From Pseudomonadota bacterium (GTDB taxonomy: Bacteria; Pseudomonadota; Alphaproteobacteria; Rhizobiales; Devosiaceae), in NCBI GenBank assembly GCA_023415605.1, contig JAEZKB010000259.1, forward strand, positions 1-12,112: DNA of 12,112 nt, in the 5' to 3' direction. Within the stretch, counting starts at the first letter, position 1, and each line of letters begins with the position of its first letter. The notes below the pieces were generated by a model. It was given only the letters and a program-made list of their open reading frames with translations. It did not search any database and was not told where the DNA came from. Positions 6,307 to 12,112 of the stretch are shown piece by piece. The position numbers and the translations under genes were made by a program.

Positions 6307-6327
6307 TCCGGTACAACCCGTACCGGA
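6307..6327 (+). repeat. Perfect 8-bp inverted repeat overlapping the ribosome-binding site
   Basis: The arms TCCGGTAC (6307-6314) and GTACCGGA (6320-6327) are exact complements around the 5-base loop AACCC. As RNA this would be a stable GC-rich hairpin whose right arm covers the first three bases of the GGAG ribosome-binding site (6325-6328) of the gene at 6336. The predicted transcript start near 6310 falls within the left arm, so the full stem forms only if transcription starts slightly upstream. As DNA it could be an operator. Confidence 0.75.
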
Positions 6328-6335
6328 GAGTCAGA

Positions 6336-6449
6336 ATGCCCGCCGAAGCAATCCCCGTGGTCATCTTCATCTGCTGCACCTTCGCCGTCGCCATCGGCGC
6401 CATCGCCTATGCGCAGAGCACCGCTCCCAAAGACGTCACCAGGCAGTGA
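6336..6449 (+). CDS. Small single-span membrane protein, 37 residues
   Basis: Not recognised as a named family. The product is short: MPAEAIPVV, then a hydrophobic stretch of about 20 residues rich in Ile, Ala and Val with a Cys-Cys pair at 13-14 (FICCTFAVAIGAIAYA), then a polar tail STAPKDVTRQ. It is most simply an inner-membrane small protein; a cleaved signal sequence with almost no mature part is unlikely. The ATG is preceded by GGAG at 7-nt spacing. Its TGA shares a base with the ATG of the Usp gene (TGATG at 6447-6451), so the two are probably translationally coupled. The upstream Fnr/FixK box and hairpin add support that it is a real gene. Small membrane subunits of terminal oxidases (CydX, CcoQ) are comparable in size, but no sequence match is claimed. 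Confidence 0.7.
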   Translation: MPAEAIPVVIFICCTFAVAIGAIAYAQSTAPKDVTRQ

Positions 6450-7270
6450 TGATCCGCGAGATCGTCGTTCATCTCACCGGTTCGTCCGAGGACGCCATCC
6501 GGCTCGCCTACGCCGATGGCATGGCGCGGCTCTTCACGGCCCATCTCACCGGTTTGCAGGTGCATGTGCTGCCCGAGATCCTGTCGCTGACCGATCCCTC
6601 GGGCTCGGCCTTCCTGCGTGAGCTCATCGTCCAGTCCGACAAGGAGGCCGAGGCCGTCACCGCCCGGCTCAACGAGCAGCTTTCGGCGCTCGGCCCGCAT
6701 GCCGAGCTGCGCCGGCTCGATCTCTTTCCGGGCCAGATCGGCAATATGCTGGCAGCCGAATCCCGCACCGCCGATCTCTTCATCGGCACCCGGCCGTACG
6801 GCGATCCGGCGAAATCCGCCCACATCGAGGAGGCGGTGCTCTTCCGCTCCGGTCGCGCTTGCGTGTTCCTGCCGCCGCAGATCGGGTCCGAAGCCAAGTT
6901 CGGCACCGTGCTGGTGGGGTGGAAGAACACCCGCGAAGCGGCGCGCGCCGTCGCCGAGGCCGTTCCGCTGCTGCAGCAGGCCGACAATGTGATCGTCGTG
7001 CTGGTCGAAGAGGCCGGCTATCGCCACGGCGATACGTCGGCAACCGATATCGGCCGCTACCTGAGCCGCCACGGCATCAATGCCGAAATCCGCGTGATCA
7101 CCGACTCACCGGTCCCAGGCGCCGCACTGCTGCGCGAAGCGTCCGCCAGCGGCGCGAACCTGCTCGTCATGGGCGCCTATGGGCACAGCCGCCTGCAGGA
7201 ACTCGTCCTCGGCGGCGCCACCCGCGATGTCCTTGCCAATGCCACCATCCCGGTGCTGATGGCGCACTGA
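6449..7270 (+). CDS. Tandem universal stress protein (UspA family)
   Basis: A 273-residue cytoplasmic protein with two Usp folds. The C-terminal half (about 150-273) ends in LLVMGAYGHSRLQELVLGG, close to the ATP-binding G-x2-G-x9-G motif (G242, G245, G255), followed by ATRDVLANATIPVLMAH. In the N-terminal half the matching region reads LFIGTRPYGDPAKSAHIEEAVL and lacks the glycine motif, so only the second domain is likely to bind nucleotide. The ATG at 6449 overlaps the stop of the small membrane protein; a GTG at 6446 would add one residue. Usp proteins are frequent members of Fnr/FixK regulons, which fits the box at 6262. It converges on the Pit gene with a 6-bp gap. The molecular function is not predictable from sequence. 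Confidence 0.88.
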   Translation: MIREIVVHLTGSSEDAIRLAYADGMARLFTAHLTGLQVHVLPEILSLTDPSGSAFLRELIVQSDKEAEAVTARLNEQLSALGPHAELRRLDLFPGQIGNMLAAESRTADLFIGTRPYGDPAKSAHIEEAVLFRSGRACVFLPPQIGSEAKFGTVLVGWKNTREAARAVAEAVPLLQQADNVIVVLVEEAGYRHGDTSATDIGRYLSRHGINAEIRVITDSPVPGAALLREASASGANLLVMGAYGHSRLQELVLGGATRDVLANATIPVLMAH

Positions 7271-7276
7271 GCGCCG

Positions 7277-8284
7277 TCAGGTGACCAGGGTCACCAGCCA
7301 GTAGGTCACTGCCGAGACCAGAGCGGCGGCCGGCAGGGTGACGAACCAGGCGATGACGATATTGCTGGCCACCCCCCAGCGCACTGCCGAAATCCGGCGA
7401 GCCGCACCGACGCCGACGATGGCGCCGGTGATGGTGTGAGTGGTCGATACCGGAATGCCCAGCCAGGTCGCGCCAAACAGGGTAATGGCGCCGCCGGTCT
7501 CGGCGCAAAAACCCTGCATCGGCGTCAACCGGGTGATCTTCGAGCCCATCGTATGCACGATGCGCCAGCCACCCATCAGCGTGCCCATCGCCATCGCCAG
7601 CTGGCACGAGATCACCACCCAGAACGGCACGTAGAAGCTGTCGCCCAGCATGCCCTGCGAATAGAGCAGCACGGCGATGATCCCCATGGTCTTTTGTGCG
7701 TCGTTACCGCCGTGGCCGAGCGAATAGAGCGAGGCCGACACGAACTGAAGCACCCGGAAGCTGCGGTCGACCTTGAACGGCGTCGAGCGCACGAAAATCC
7801 ACGAGACCATCAGCACCAGCATCAGCGCCAGGATGAATCCCACTGCCGGCGACAGGAAGATCGCCCCTATGGTCTTGATGACCCCCTCCAGTACCACGGC
7901 ATCGAACCCGGCTTTGGCGAGACCGGCGCCGACAAGGCCCCCGATCAGGGCATGCGAACTGCTCGACGGGATGCCGAGCACCCAGGTGAAGACGTTCCAG
8001 CCAATGGCCCCCACCAGCGCCGCAAAGATCACGCCCGGGTCGACGACGCTCGCCGCCACGATGCCTTTGCCGACTGTCTCGGCGACATGCAGGCCGAAGA
8101 AGAAAAAGGCGATGAAATTGAAGAACGCCGCCCACAGCACCGCGAATTGCGGCCGCAGCACACGGGTGGAAACGATGGTGGCGATCGAATTGGCCGCGTC
8201 ATGCAGCCCGTTGAGGAAATCGAACAGCAGGGCCACGGCGATGAGCCCGACAATGATCGGAAGGGCGACGGTTGCCGTCTCCAT
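7277..8284 (-). CDS. pit: Inorganic phosphate transporter, Pit family
   Basis: A 335-residue inner-membrane permease for low-affinity, cation-coupled phosphate (metal-phosphate) uptake. It shows the internal duplication of the PiT family. The signatures FLNGLHDAANSIATIV (24-38) and GHGGNDAQKTMG (190-201) correspond to one another, as do GIPSSSSHAL (104-113) and GIPVSTTHTI (276-285). About ten hydrophobic segments are visible, and a short hydrophilic loop (about 167-178) links the halves. The length fits short bacterial Pit proteins rather than the roughly 500-residue E. coli PitA. The ATG at 8284 follows the DUF47 stop by 2 bp, so the pair form a coupled operon. The last codons lie in a GGTGACC/GGTCACC inverted repeat (7280-7295), too tight a loop to call a terminator. 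No Pho box was found upstream of the operon. Confidence 0.93.
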   Translation of the reverse strand: METATVALPIIVGLIAVALLFDFLNGLHDAANSIATIVSTRVLRPQFAVLWAAFFNFIAFFFFGLHVAETVGKGIVAASVVDPGVIFAALVGAIGWNVFTWVLGIPSSSSHALIGGLVGAGLAKAGFDAVVLEGVIKTIGAIFLSPAVGFILALMLVLMVSWIFVRSTPFKVDRSFRVLQFVSASLYSLGHGGNDAQKTMGIIAVLLYSQGMLGDSFYVPFWVVISCQLAMAMGTLMGGWRIVHTMGSKITRLTPMQGFCAETGGAITLFGATWLGIPVSTTHTITGAIVGVGAARRISAVRWGVASNIVIAWFVTLPAAALVSAVTYWLVTLVT

Positions 8285-8286
8285 GC

Positions 8287-8931
8287 TCAGACGTTCTCGA
8301 TGGTGATGCTGGTGATCTCGTTGGCTACATCCTCGATGCTGTCCACCACCCCTTCGAGATCGATGTAGAGTGCCCGGCCGATGAAGAAGCGCACCGGCTC
8401 GCTCTTGCCGATATCCTTGTAGAGGGCTTTGAGCCCGGCATCGTGCAGGTCGTCGGCCTCGGCCTCTAGCTTGACGATGGCTTCGGTCAGCGTCGCGATA
8501 CGCGCGGAATTGGTGTTGATCCGCGGCAGCAGGTCCACCGTTTCCGCCATCAGCTTGGCGGCCCGCACGGTGATCGCCGCCATGCCGCGCATATGTGGCT
8601 CGAACGTGCTCAGCTCATAGAGCTGGATGGTCTTGACCACCCGCTGCATCTTGTCGACGGCGTCATCCATGGACTGGATCAGTCCGGTCACGTCACTGCG
8701 GTCGAACGGGGTGATGAAGCTCTTGCGCACCGCCTGCATCACCTCGCGAGTGATGTCGTCGGCCTGGTGTTCGAGTTCGATGATGCGCTTGCCGTGCCGT
8801 TCGACCTCGCCCCCCTCCGCCAGCATGGCCTCGAGCACCGTCGCGGCTTCGACCACGATGGCCGCATGGCGCGCATAGAGGGTGAAGAACTTCTCTTCCT
8901 TGGGCATCAGCGCCCGGAACCAGTCCAGCAT
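8287..8931 (-). CDS. DUF47 PhoU-like phosphate transport accessory protein
   Basis: A 214-residue, mostly helical protein of the DUF47/PhoU-related family often encoded next to Pit permeases and thought to modulate them. It opens with MLDWFRALMPKEEKFFTLY, carries the acidic metal-binding-type helix ELEHQADDITREVMQAVRKSFITPFDRSDVTGLIQSMDDAVD (about 53-95), and ends with FFIGRALYIDLEGVVDSIEDVANEI. The repeated E/D-x3-D patterns match the metal-binding motifs of PhoU-like three-helix bundles. There is no membrane segment. It precedes pit by 2 bp in the same operon. The ATG at 8931 has only a weak purine-rich stretch (AAGAG) upstream, but the N-terminus matches family members. Confidence 0.9.
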   Translation of the reverse strand: MLDWFRALMPKEEKFFTLYARHAAIVVEAATVLEAMLAEGGEVERHGKRIIELEHQADDITREVMQAVRKSFITPFDRSDVTGLIQSMDDAVDKMQRVVKTIQLYELSTFEPHMRGMAAITVRAAKLMAETVDLLPRINTNSARIATLTEAIVKLEAEADDLHDAGLKALYKDIGKSEPVRFFIGRALYIDLEGVVDSIEDVANEITSITIENV

Positions 8932-9046
8932 CGGCCGTCACTCTTGTCACAATCCTTCCCTAACTATCCATTCCCGCACAAGGCTGCGAGGCCAATACCG
9001 GGAAAAGCGTCGGTATCTTCCGGATGGAAATCCGAGATCGGCGACA

Positions 9047-9928
9047 TCAGCGCGTTTCGGCCCGCAGCTTGCCATCGGGGAATTGCGCCGCGAGAAACGA
9101 CACGAAGCTCGTAACCTTGGGGCTCGAGAGCCGCGAAGAGGCGTGCAGCACCCAGACTTCGATCGGGCGGTTGAGCACCTGTCCCCAGCTGGCGAGCCGG
9201 CCGGCGGTAACATCGCCCTCGACCACCGACCAGGGCAGGATGGCGGCGCCACGCCCGGCCTGCACCGCTTGGTAGATCATCAGGATCGATGAGAGCCGCA
9301 TTGCCGGGCGCGGCTGATAGGTTACCGGGCCGGCCCCGGCGTCGACCACCCAGTCCCGGACTTCCCCGACCCGGCTCATCAGCACCGCATCGACCGAACC
9401 GCCGGCTGGCGGCCGCTCGACGCCGGGCGCCGCAACGAGCACCAGTTCGTCGGTGAACAGGCGCCGCCCCACCATGCTCTCGGTCGGCTTGGGGTTGGTG
9501 CGGATGACGAGGTCATAGCCTTCCTCGACCGGGTCGACGAAACGGTCGTCGGCGTTGATTTCGACCTGCAGCTGCGGGTGCAGCTGCGAAAACAGGGCCG
9601 CCGCCCGGCTCAGCGCCACATGGCTGAACAGCACCGGCGCCGAGATGCGCAGTAGCCCCGAGAGCTGTCCCCCGCCATTGCGGATGTCGTCTCCCGCCTG
9701 CGCCAGTTCACTGATCAGGCCGCGTGTGCGGGCAAACAGCGCCTCCCCTTCGGCCGTCAACCGGAGATGCGTGGCACCACGTTCCACCAGCCGCACCTGC
9801 AGCGCCTCTTCGAGTTCGCTCACCTTGCGCGACAGCGTCGCTTTCGACCGTCCGGTGCTCCGGGCTGCTTTGCCGAGCCCGCCATGCGTCGCCACCAGGA
9901 CGAAGTCAGCCAGGCCCTCCAAGTCCAT
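9047..9928 (-). CDS. LysR-family transcriptional regulator
   Basis: A 293-residue LysR regulator: winged HTH at about 1-60 (MDLEGLADFVLVATHGGLGKAARSTGRSKATLSRKVSELE) and a periplasmic-binding-protein-like effector domain from about 88. The ATG at 9928 is chosen because LysR proteins begin within a few residues of this DLxxLxxFV segment; an upstream frame to 10009 would add 27 unlike residues and consume the divergent promoter. It is transcribed divergently from the MDR oxidoreductase across a 92-bp gap, the classic layout in which a LysR protein controls its neighbour and itself. The effector cannot be told from sequence. Confidence 0.9.
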   Translation of the reverse strand: MDLEGLADFVLVATHGGLGKAARSTGRSKATLSRKVSELEEALQVRLVERGATHLRLTAEGEALFARTRGLISELAQAGDDIRNGGGQLSGLLRISAPVLFSHVALSRAAALFSQLHPQLQVEINADDRFVDPVEEGYDLVIRTNPKPTESMVGRRLFTDELVLVAAPGVERPPAGGSVDAVLMSRVGEVRDWVVDAGAGPVTYQPRPAMRLSSILMIYQAVQAGRGAAILPWSVVEGDVTAGRLASWGQVLNRPIEVWVLHASSRLSSPKVTSFVSFLAAQFPDGKLRAETR

Positions 9929-10020
9929 CTGTCTCAAATCTGATACCCCGTGTCCCGATCCTGGCGTCTCATCGCCAAAACTGAAACACACTAGCTTGTT
10001 CCTGTCCAAGGAGAAAAGAC
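9929..10020. promoter_or_regulatory. Divergent LysR/oxidoreductase promoter region
   Basis: A 92-bp gap expected to hold both promoters and the LysR operator. A GTCTCA direct repeat occurs at 9931-9936 and 9966-9971, 35 bp apart, but I could not identify a convincing T-N11-A dyad. AAGGAG at 10009-10014 is the ribosome-binding site of the plus-strand gene. Confidence 0.4.
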
Positions 10021-10950
10021 ATGAACAACCAAGCCATCATCCTCACTCGGTTCGGCGGCGCCGACACCACCGAACTTTCCACCAACGAGATACCCCACGC
10101 CGCACCTGGCATCGTCGTGGTGCGTGTGCGCGCCGCCGGCATCAACGGTCTCGACTGGAAAATCCGCGAGGGCTACCTCCGCGATGTGATGCCCACCGTC
10201 TTCCCCGCCGTGTTGGGTCTCGAGCTGGCAGGCGAGGTCCACGCCGTGCCGCCCGGCTCCCGCTTTGCCGTCGGCGACCGCGTCTTCGGCCTCGCGGCTC
10301 CCGGCAACGGCGCCTACGCTCACTACGTCGCGGTGCCCGAAGCCCTTCTGGCCCTCACCCCGGCCGCCGTCTCCGACCCCGTCGCTGCCGCGCTGCCGGT
10401 TGCCGGTCTCACCGCCTGGCAGATGCTGCATGCGGCCGGTGTTCCCAAGGCCGGCAGCACCGTGCTGGTCCATGGCGCCTCAGGCGGCGTCGGCACATTG
10501 CTGGTGCAGATGGCACGCGAACTGGGCCTCACGGTCATCGCCACCGCCTCAACGGCTAGCCGGCAGCATCTCATGGACCTCGGCGTCGCCACTGTCATCG
10601 ACCGGCTCAATGACAGGTTCGAAGACAAGGTCGGCAGCGTCGATCTGGTCATCGATCTCGCCGGTGCCGATGCGCCCGATCGCTCGTGGCAGGTCCTGCG
10701 AGCGGGTGGCGCCATGGTGAGTTCGGCGCGCTTCGATATCGCCGCGCCTCGCAACGATGGCCGCCGCGGCATTCCCTTCCAGATGCAGCCCGACAGCGAC
10801 CGCCTCGTGGCAATCGCGACCGCCGTGGCCAGGGGCCAGCTCGAGGTGATTCTCGACGAGACCGTGCCGCTCGGCGGCATTCCAGCCGCAATCGAACGTA
10901 ACCGCATCGGCCATGGTCCGGGCAAGACCGTCGCCGACTTCACCCTCTAG
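10021..10950 (+). CDS. NAD(P)-dependent oxidoreductase, zinc-free MDR (quinone oxidoreductase-like)
   Basis: A 309-residue cytoplasmic medium-chain reductase of the quinone oxidoreductase/enoyl reductase branch. The N-terminal GroES-like domain contains the family segment RVRAAGINGLDWKIREG (36-51) and GLELAGEV, and lacks the catalytic and structural zinc ligands of true alcohol dehydrogenases. The Rossmann domain begins near 140, with the dinucleotide-binding GASGGVG at 152-158. The ATG has AAGGAG at 7-nt spacing. It is followed 20 bp later by a cupin gene, probably in one transcript under the divergent LysR protein. A role in reducing quinones or reactive carbonyls is typical for the family; the substrate is unknown. 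Confidence 0.9.
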   Translation: MNNQAIILTRFGGADTTELSTNEIPHAAPGIVVVRVRAAGINGLDWKIREGYLRDVMPTVFPAVLGLELAGEVHAVPPGSRFAVGDRVFGLAAPGNGAYAHYVAVPEALLALTPAAVSDPVAAALPVAGLTAWQMLHAAGVPKAGSTVLVHGASGGVGTLLVQMARELGLTVIATASTASRQHLMDLGVATVIDRLNDRFEDKVGSVDLVIDLAGADAPDRSWQVLRAGGAMVSSARFDIAAPRNDGRRGIPFQMQPDSDRLVAIATAVARGQLEVILDETVPLGGIPAAIERNRIGHGPGKTVADFTL

Positions 10951-10970
10951 CCTTCAAGGATCACCCCAAA

Positions 10971-11498
10971 ATGACCGATCTTTATCCCGCCCTCCCCGCC
11001 GATGATCTGAGCCGCACCGTCACCATCGTCCACGCCGACGATCCCGGCCTCAGCCATCTGGGCGTTGGCGCCGGCACCTACACTATCCTCATCTCTGGCG
11101 AGCAGACCGGCGGCGCCTACACGCTGATCGACATGCTTGTTCCAGCTGGCGGACCGCCACCGCACCGGCATGATTTCGAGGAGATGTTCTATATGCTCGA
11201 AGGGGAACTCGACGTGACGTTCCGGGGAGAGCAGCACCGCATCGGTCCGGGTCAGGTGCTCAACATCCCCGCAAATGCGCCGCATGTCTTCCGTGTCGCC
11301 TCGGCGACGCCGGCTCGGTTCCTCTGCCTCTGCCTGCCGGCGGGACAGGAGGAGTTCTTCGAGCTCGTTGGCGAGGTCTTGCCGACCCGTACCGCAGCAC
11401 CCTCAGTCCCCAGCCCCGAGCGCCTTAGCGAAATTCGCGGGCTGGTGATGGCCAACGCCCTCCGCTTCCGGAGCGAGTTCCTGCCGCCTAAGGCCTGA
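10971..11498 (+). CDS. Cupin-domain protein
   Basis: A 175-residue single-cupin protein. Motif 1 is PAGGPPPHRHDFEEMFYMLEGE, giving metal ligands H65, H67 and E71; motif 2 is IPANAPHVF with H105. This is a complete 3-His/1-Glu site suited to Fe, Mn or Ni. A C-terminal extension of about 50 residues with no recognised domain follows the barrel (EEFFELVGEVLPTRTAAPSVPSPERLSEIRGL...). Small cupins beside LysR and MDR genes are often assigned to detoxification or aromatic metabolism, but the reaction cannot be read here. AGGA lies about 10 nt before the ATG, and the gene is 20 bp downstream of the MDR gene. Confidence 0.87.
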   Translation: MTDLYPALPADDLSRTVTIVHADDPGLSHLGVGAGTYTILISGEQTGGAYTLIDMLVPAGGPPPHRHDFEEMFYMLEGELDVTFRGEQHRIGPGQVLNIPANAPHVFRVASATPARFLCLCLPAGQEEFFELVGEVLPTRTAAPSVPSPERLSEIRGLVMANALRFRSEFLPPKA

Positions 11499-11514
11499 GG
11501 CCACCGAACCGGCA

Positions 11515-11536
11515 GCGACCATCACGCGGTGGTCGC
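11515..11536. terminator. Hairpin between convergent cupin and SH3b genes
   Basis: GCGACCATC pairs with GGTGGTCGC across a four-base ACGC loop, a 9-bp stem with a single T·G wobble. It sits in the 43-bp gap between two converging stops. No T-run follows on either strand, so it may slow or separate transcription in both directions rather than act as a classic intrinsic terminator. Confidence 0.5.
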
Positions 11537-11541
11537 GGCCG

Positions 11542-12048
11542 CTACTCGAGGAATTTGCTCGCCAGCCAGCCGGTCTGCCCGTCCTCGGCCTGGACGCGGC
11601 TCCAGCTGCGTTCGGTTTCGAGCACCGTGACCCGGGTGCCCTCGCGGACCACGCCGACGCGAGTGCTGCCCTTGTTGGCGAAAGCGCGCAGGTTGACGGC
11701 ATCGGCAGTAACCACGGCAGAAAGAGCCGCACCCTCCAGCGCCGCAGCAGTCGCTACACCAGTATCGGCGCCCGCTGGCGTCGCCGAGATGTCCGCTGTC
11801 TTCGGCTCCGACTTGCCTTTCACTTCCACCCGCACCGAGCGGGAGATGTCGAAATCCCGCGGCGTCAGCGCGGGGAGGACCTTGGGTTCTACGGCCCGCT
11901 TCAGGGCCGCGACGGTCGGTGTGTCGGGTTTGGCAGCGCTGGCCGAGGTGGGAGCCTCGAACAGCAGGATCACGCTGCCGGCGATCACGGCGAAGCTGCC
12001 CAGCAGCGAGGCGAGGTACCGGAGCACGGGGGCGTACTGACGTCTCAT
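11542..12048 (-). CDS. Membrane-anchored or secreted bacterial SH3-domain protein
   Basis: A 168-residue envelope protein. A basic N-terminus (MRRQYAPVLR) is followed by a hydrophobic segment at about 13-31 (ASLLGSFAVIAGSVILLF) and then APTSASAAK, which could be a signal-peptidase site or the end of a membrane anchor. A low-complexity Ala/Pro/Thr/Lys linker (about 35-108) leads to an SH3b domain (111-168) with VVTADAVNLRAFANKGS, VVREGTRVTVLE, WSRVQ and GWLASKFL, the standard SH3_3 pattern. SH3b domains bind peptidoglycan or surface partners in the periplasm. The ATG at 12048 is preferred to a TTG at 12054, although neither has a strong ribosome-binding site. Only 64 bp of partly artefactual sequence lie upstream, so its promoter is cut off. 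Confidence 0.85.
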   Translation of the reverse strand: MRRQYAPVLRYLASLLGSFAVIAGSVILLFEAPTSASAAKPDTPTVAALKRAVEPKVLPALTPRDFDISRSVRVEVKGKSEPKTADISATPAGADTGVATAAALEGAALSAVVTADAVNLRAFANKGSTRVGVVREGTRVTVLETERSWSRVQAEDGQTGWLASKFLE

Positions 12049-12068
12049 GGTCAAATTTCCGCGGATCA

Positions 12069-12112
12069 GAGCGGAGGGGGGGCGGGGGGCGGGGGGGGGG
12101 GGGGGGGGGGGG
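12069..12112. other. Poly-G contig end, probable sequencing artefact
   Basis: The sequence degenerates to G-runs interrupted by single C bases and ends in 22 consecutive G (12091-12112). Together with the C-rich left end this suggests dark-cycle poly-G from two-colour sequencing at read ends. It should not be treated as genomic. Confidence 0.85.

Noticed and set aside
6336..6449. Small membrane protein as CydX or CcoQ
   Set aside because: Size and topology are similar, but no diagnostic residues match and no oxidase genes are adjacent.
7280..7295. GGTGACC/GGTCACC inverted repeat as a terminator
   Set aside because: The loop is only 2 bases, it lies inside the pit coding end (Val-Thr codons), and no T-run follows.
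7436..8368. 310-residue plus-strand frame opposite pit
   Set aside because: It is antisense to a well-matched permease; the hydrophilic, low-information protein is a shadow.
8936..8950. Repeated GTCAC next to the DUF47 start as a possible Pho box
   Set aside because: The repeat period is 9 bp rather than the 11 bp of a Pho box, and it lies within the ribosome-binding region, where an activator site would not work.
1..12112. Defence system, CRISPR array, prophage or insertion sequence
   Set aside because: No repeat-spacer pattern, transposase, integrase or toxin-antitoxin gene is visible, and gene style is uniform across the window.

Overview
The window looks like one complete 12.1-kb contig from a high-GC alphaproteobacterium. 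The FixLJ/FixK/FnrN set, the HemN type and the protein style suggest Hyphomicrobiales, possibly Devosiaceae; that placement is inferred from gene content only. Both ends run into G-rich homopolymer when read outward (C-rich at the left on the + strand, 22 G at the right). This is probably sequencing artefact, so roughly the first 50 and last 45 bases should not be trusted.

Positions 86-7270 hold a low-oxygen response island. It contains a cysteine-less Crp/Fnr regulator of FixK type, oxygen-independent coproporphyrinogen III oxidase (hemN), an FnrN-type regulator with an N-terminal Cys cluster, and a small hemerythrin-like protein. It continues with a degenerate stand-alone receiver, the FixL-FixJ haem-PAS two-component pair, a 37-residue single-span membrane protein not previously called here, and a tandem universal stress protein. 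Three strong Fnr/FixK boxes (TTGAY-N4-RTCAA) lie at 2263, 3055 and 6262, with weaker ones at 4000 and 6117. A FixJ-like element lies at 811-831 upstream of fixK. In each case, placing the box at -41.5 predicts a transcript start just upstream of an ATG that is internal to the longest open frame. The boxes therefore help choose starts, although hemN has a competing ribosome-binding site.

A plausible wiring, inferred, is: FixL senses O2 through haem and phosphorylates FixJ; FixJ activates fixK; FixK and the O2-sensing FnrN then converge on the same boxes. Their targets here would be hemN (haem synthesis without O2), fnrN itself, the hemerythrin, and the small membrane protein plus Usp unit. The terminal oxidase genes usually controlled by this circuit (ccoNOQP) are not in the window.

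Positions 7277-8931 (- strand) are a compact phosphate-uptake operon: a DUF47/PhoU-like accessory protein followed by a Pit permease. Positions 9047-11498 are an ordinary accessory module: a LysR regulator divergent from a quinone-oxidoreductase-like MDR enzyme, then a cupin. A hairpin separates the cupin from a convergent membrane-anchored or secreted SH3b protein (11542-12048). No tRNA, rRNA, CRISPR array, insertion sequence or prophage gene was seen.
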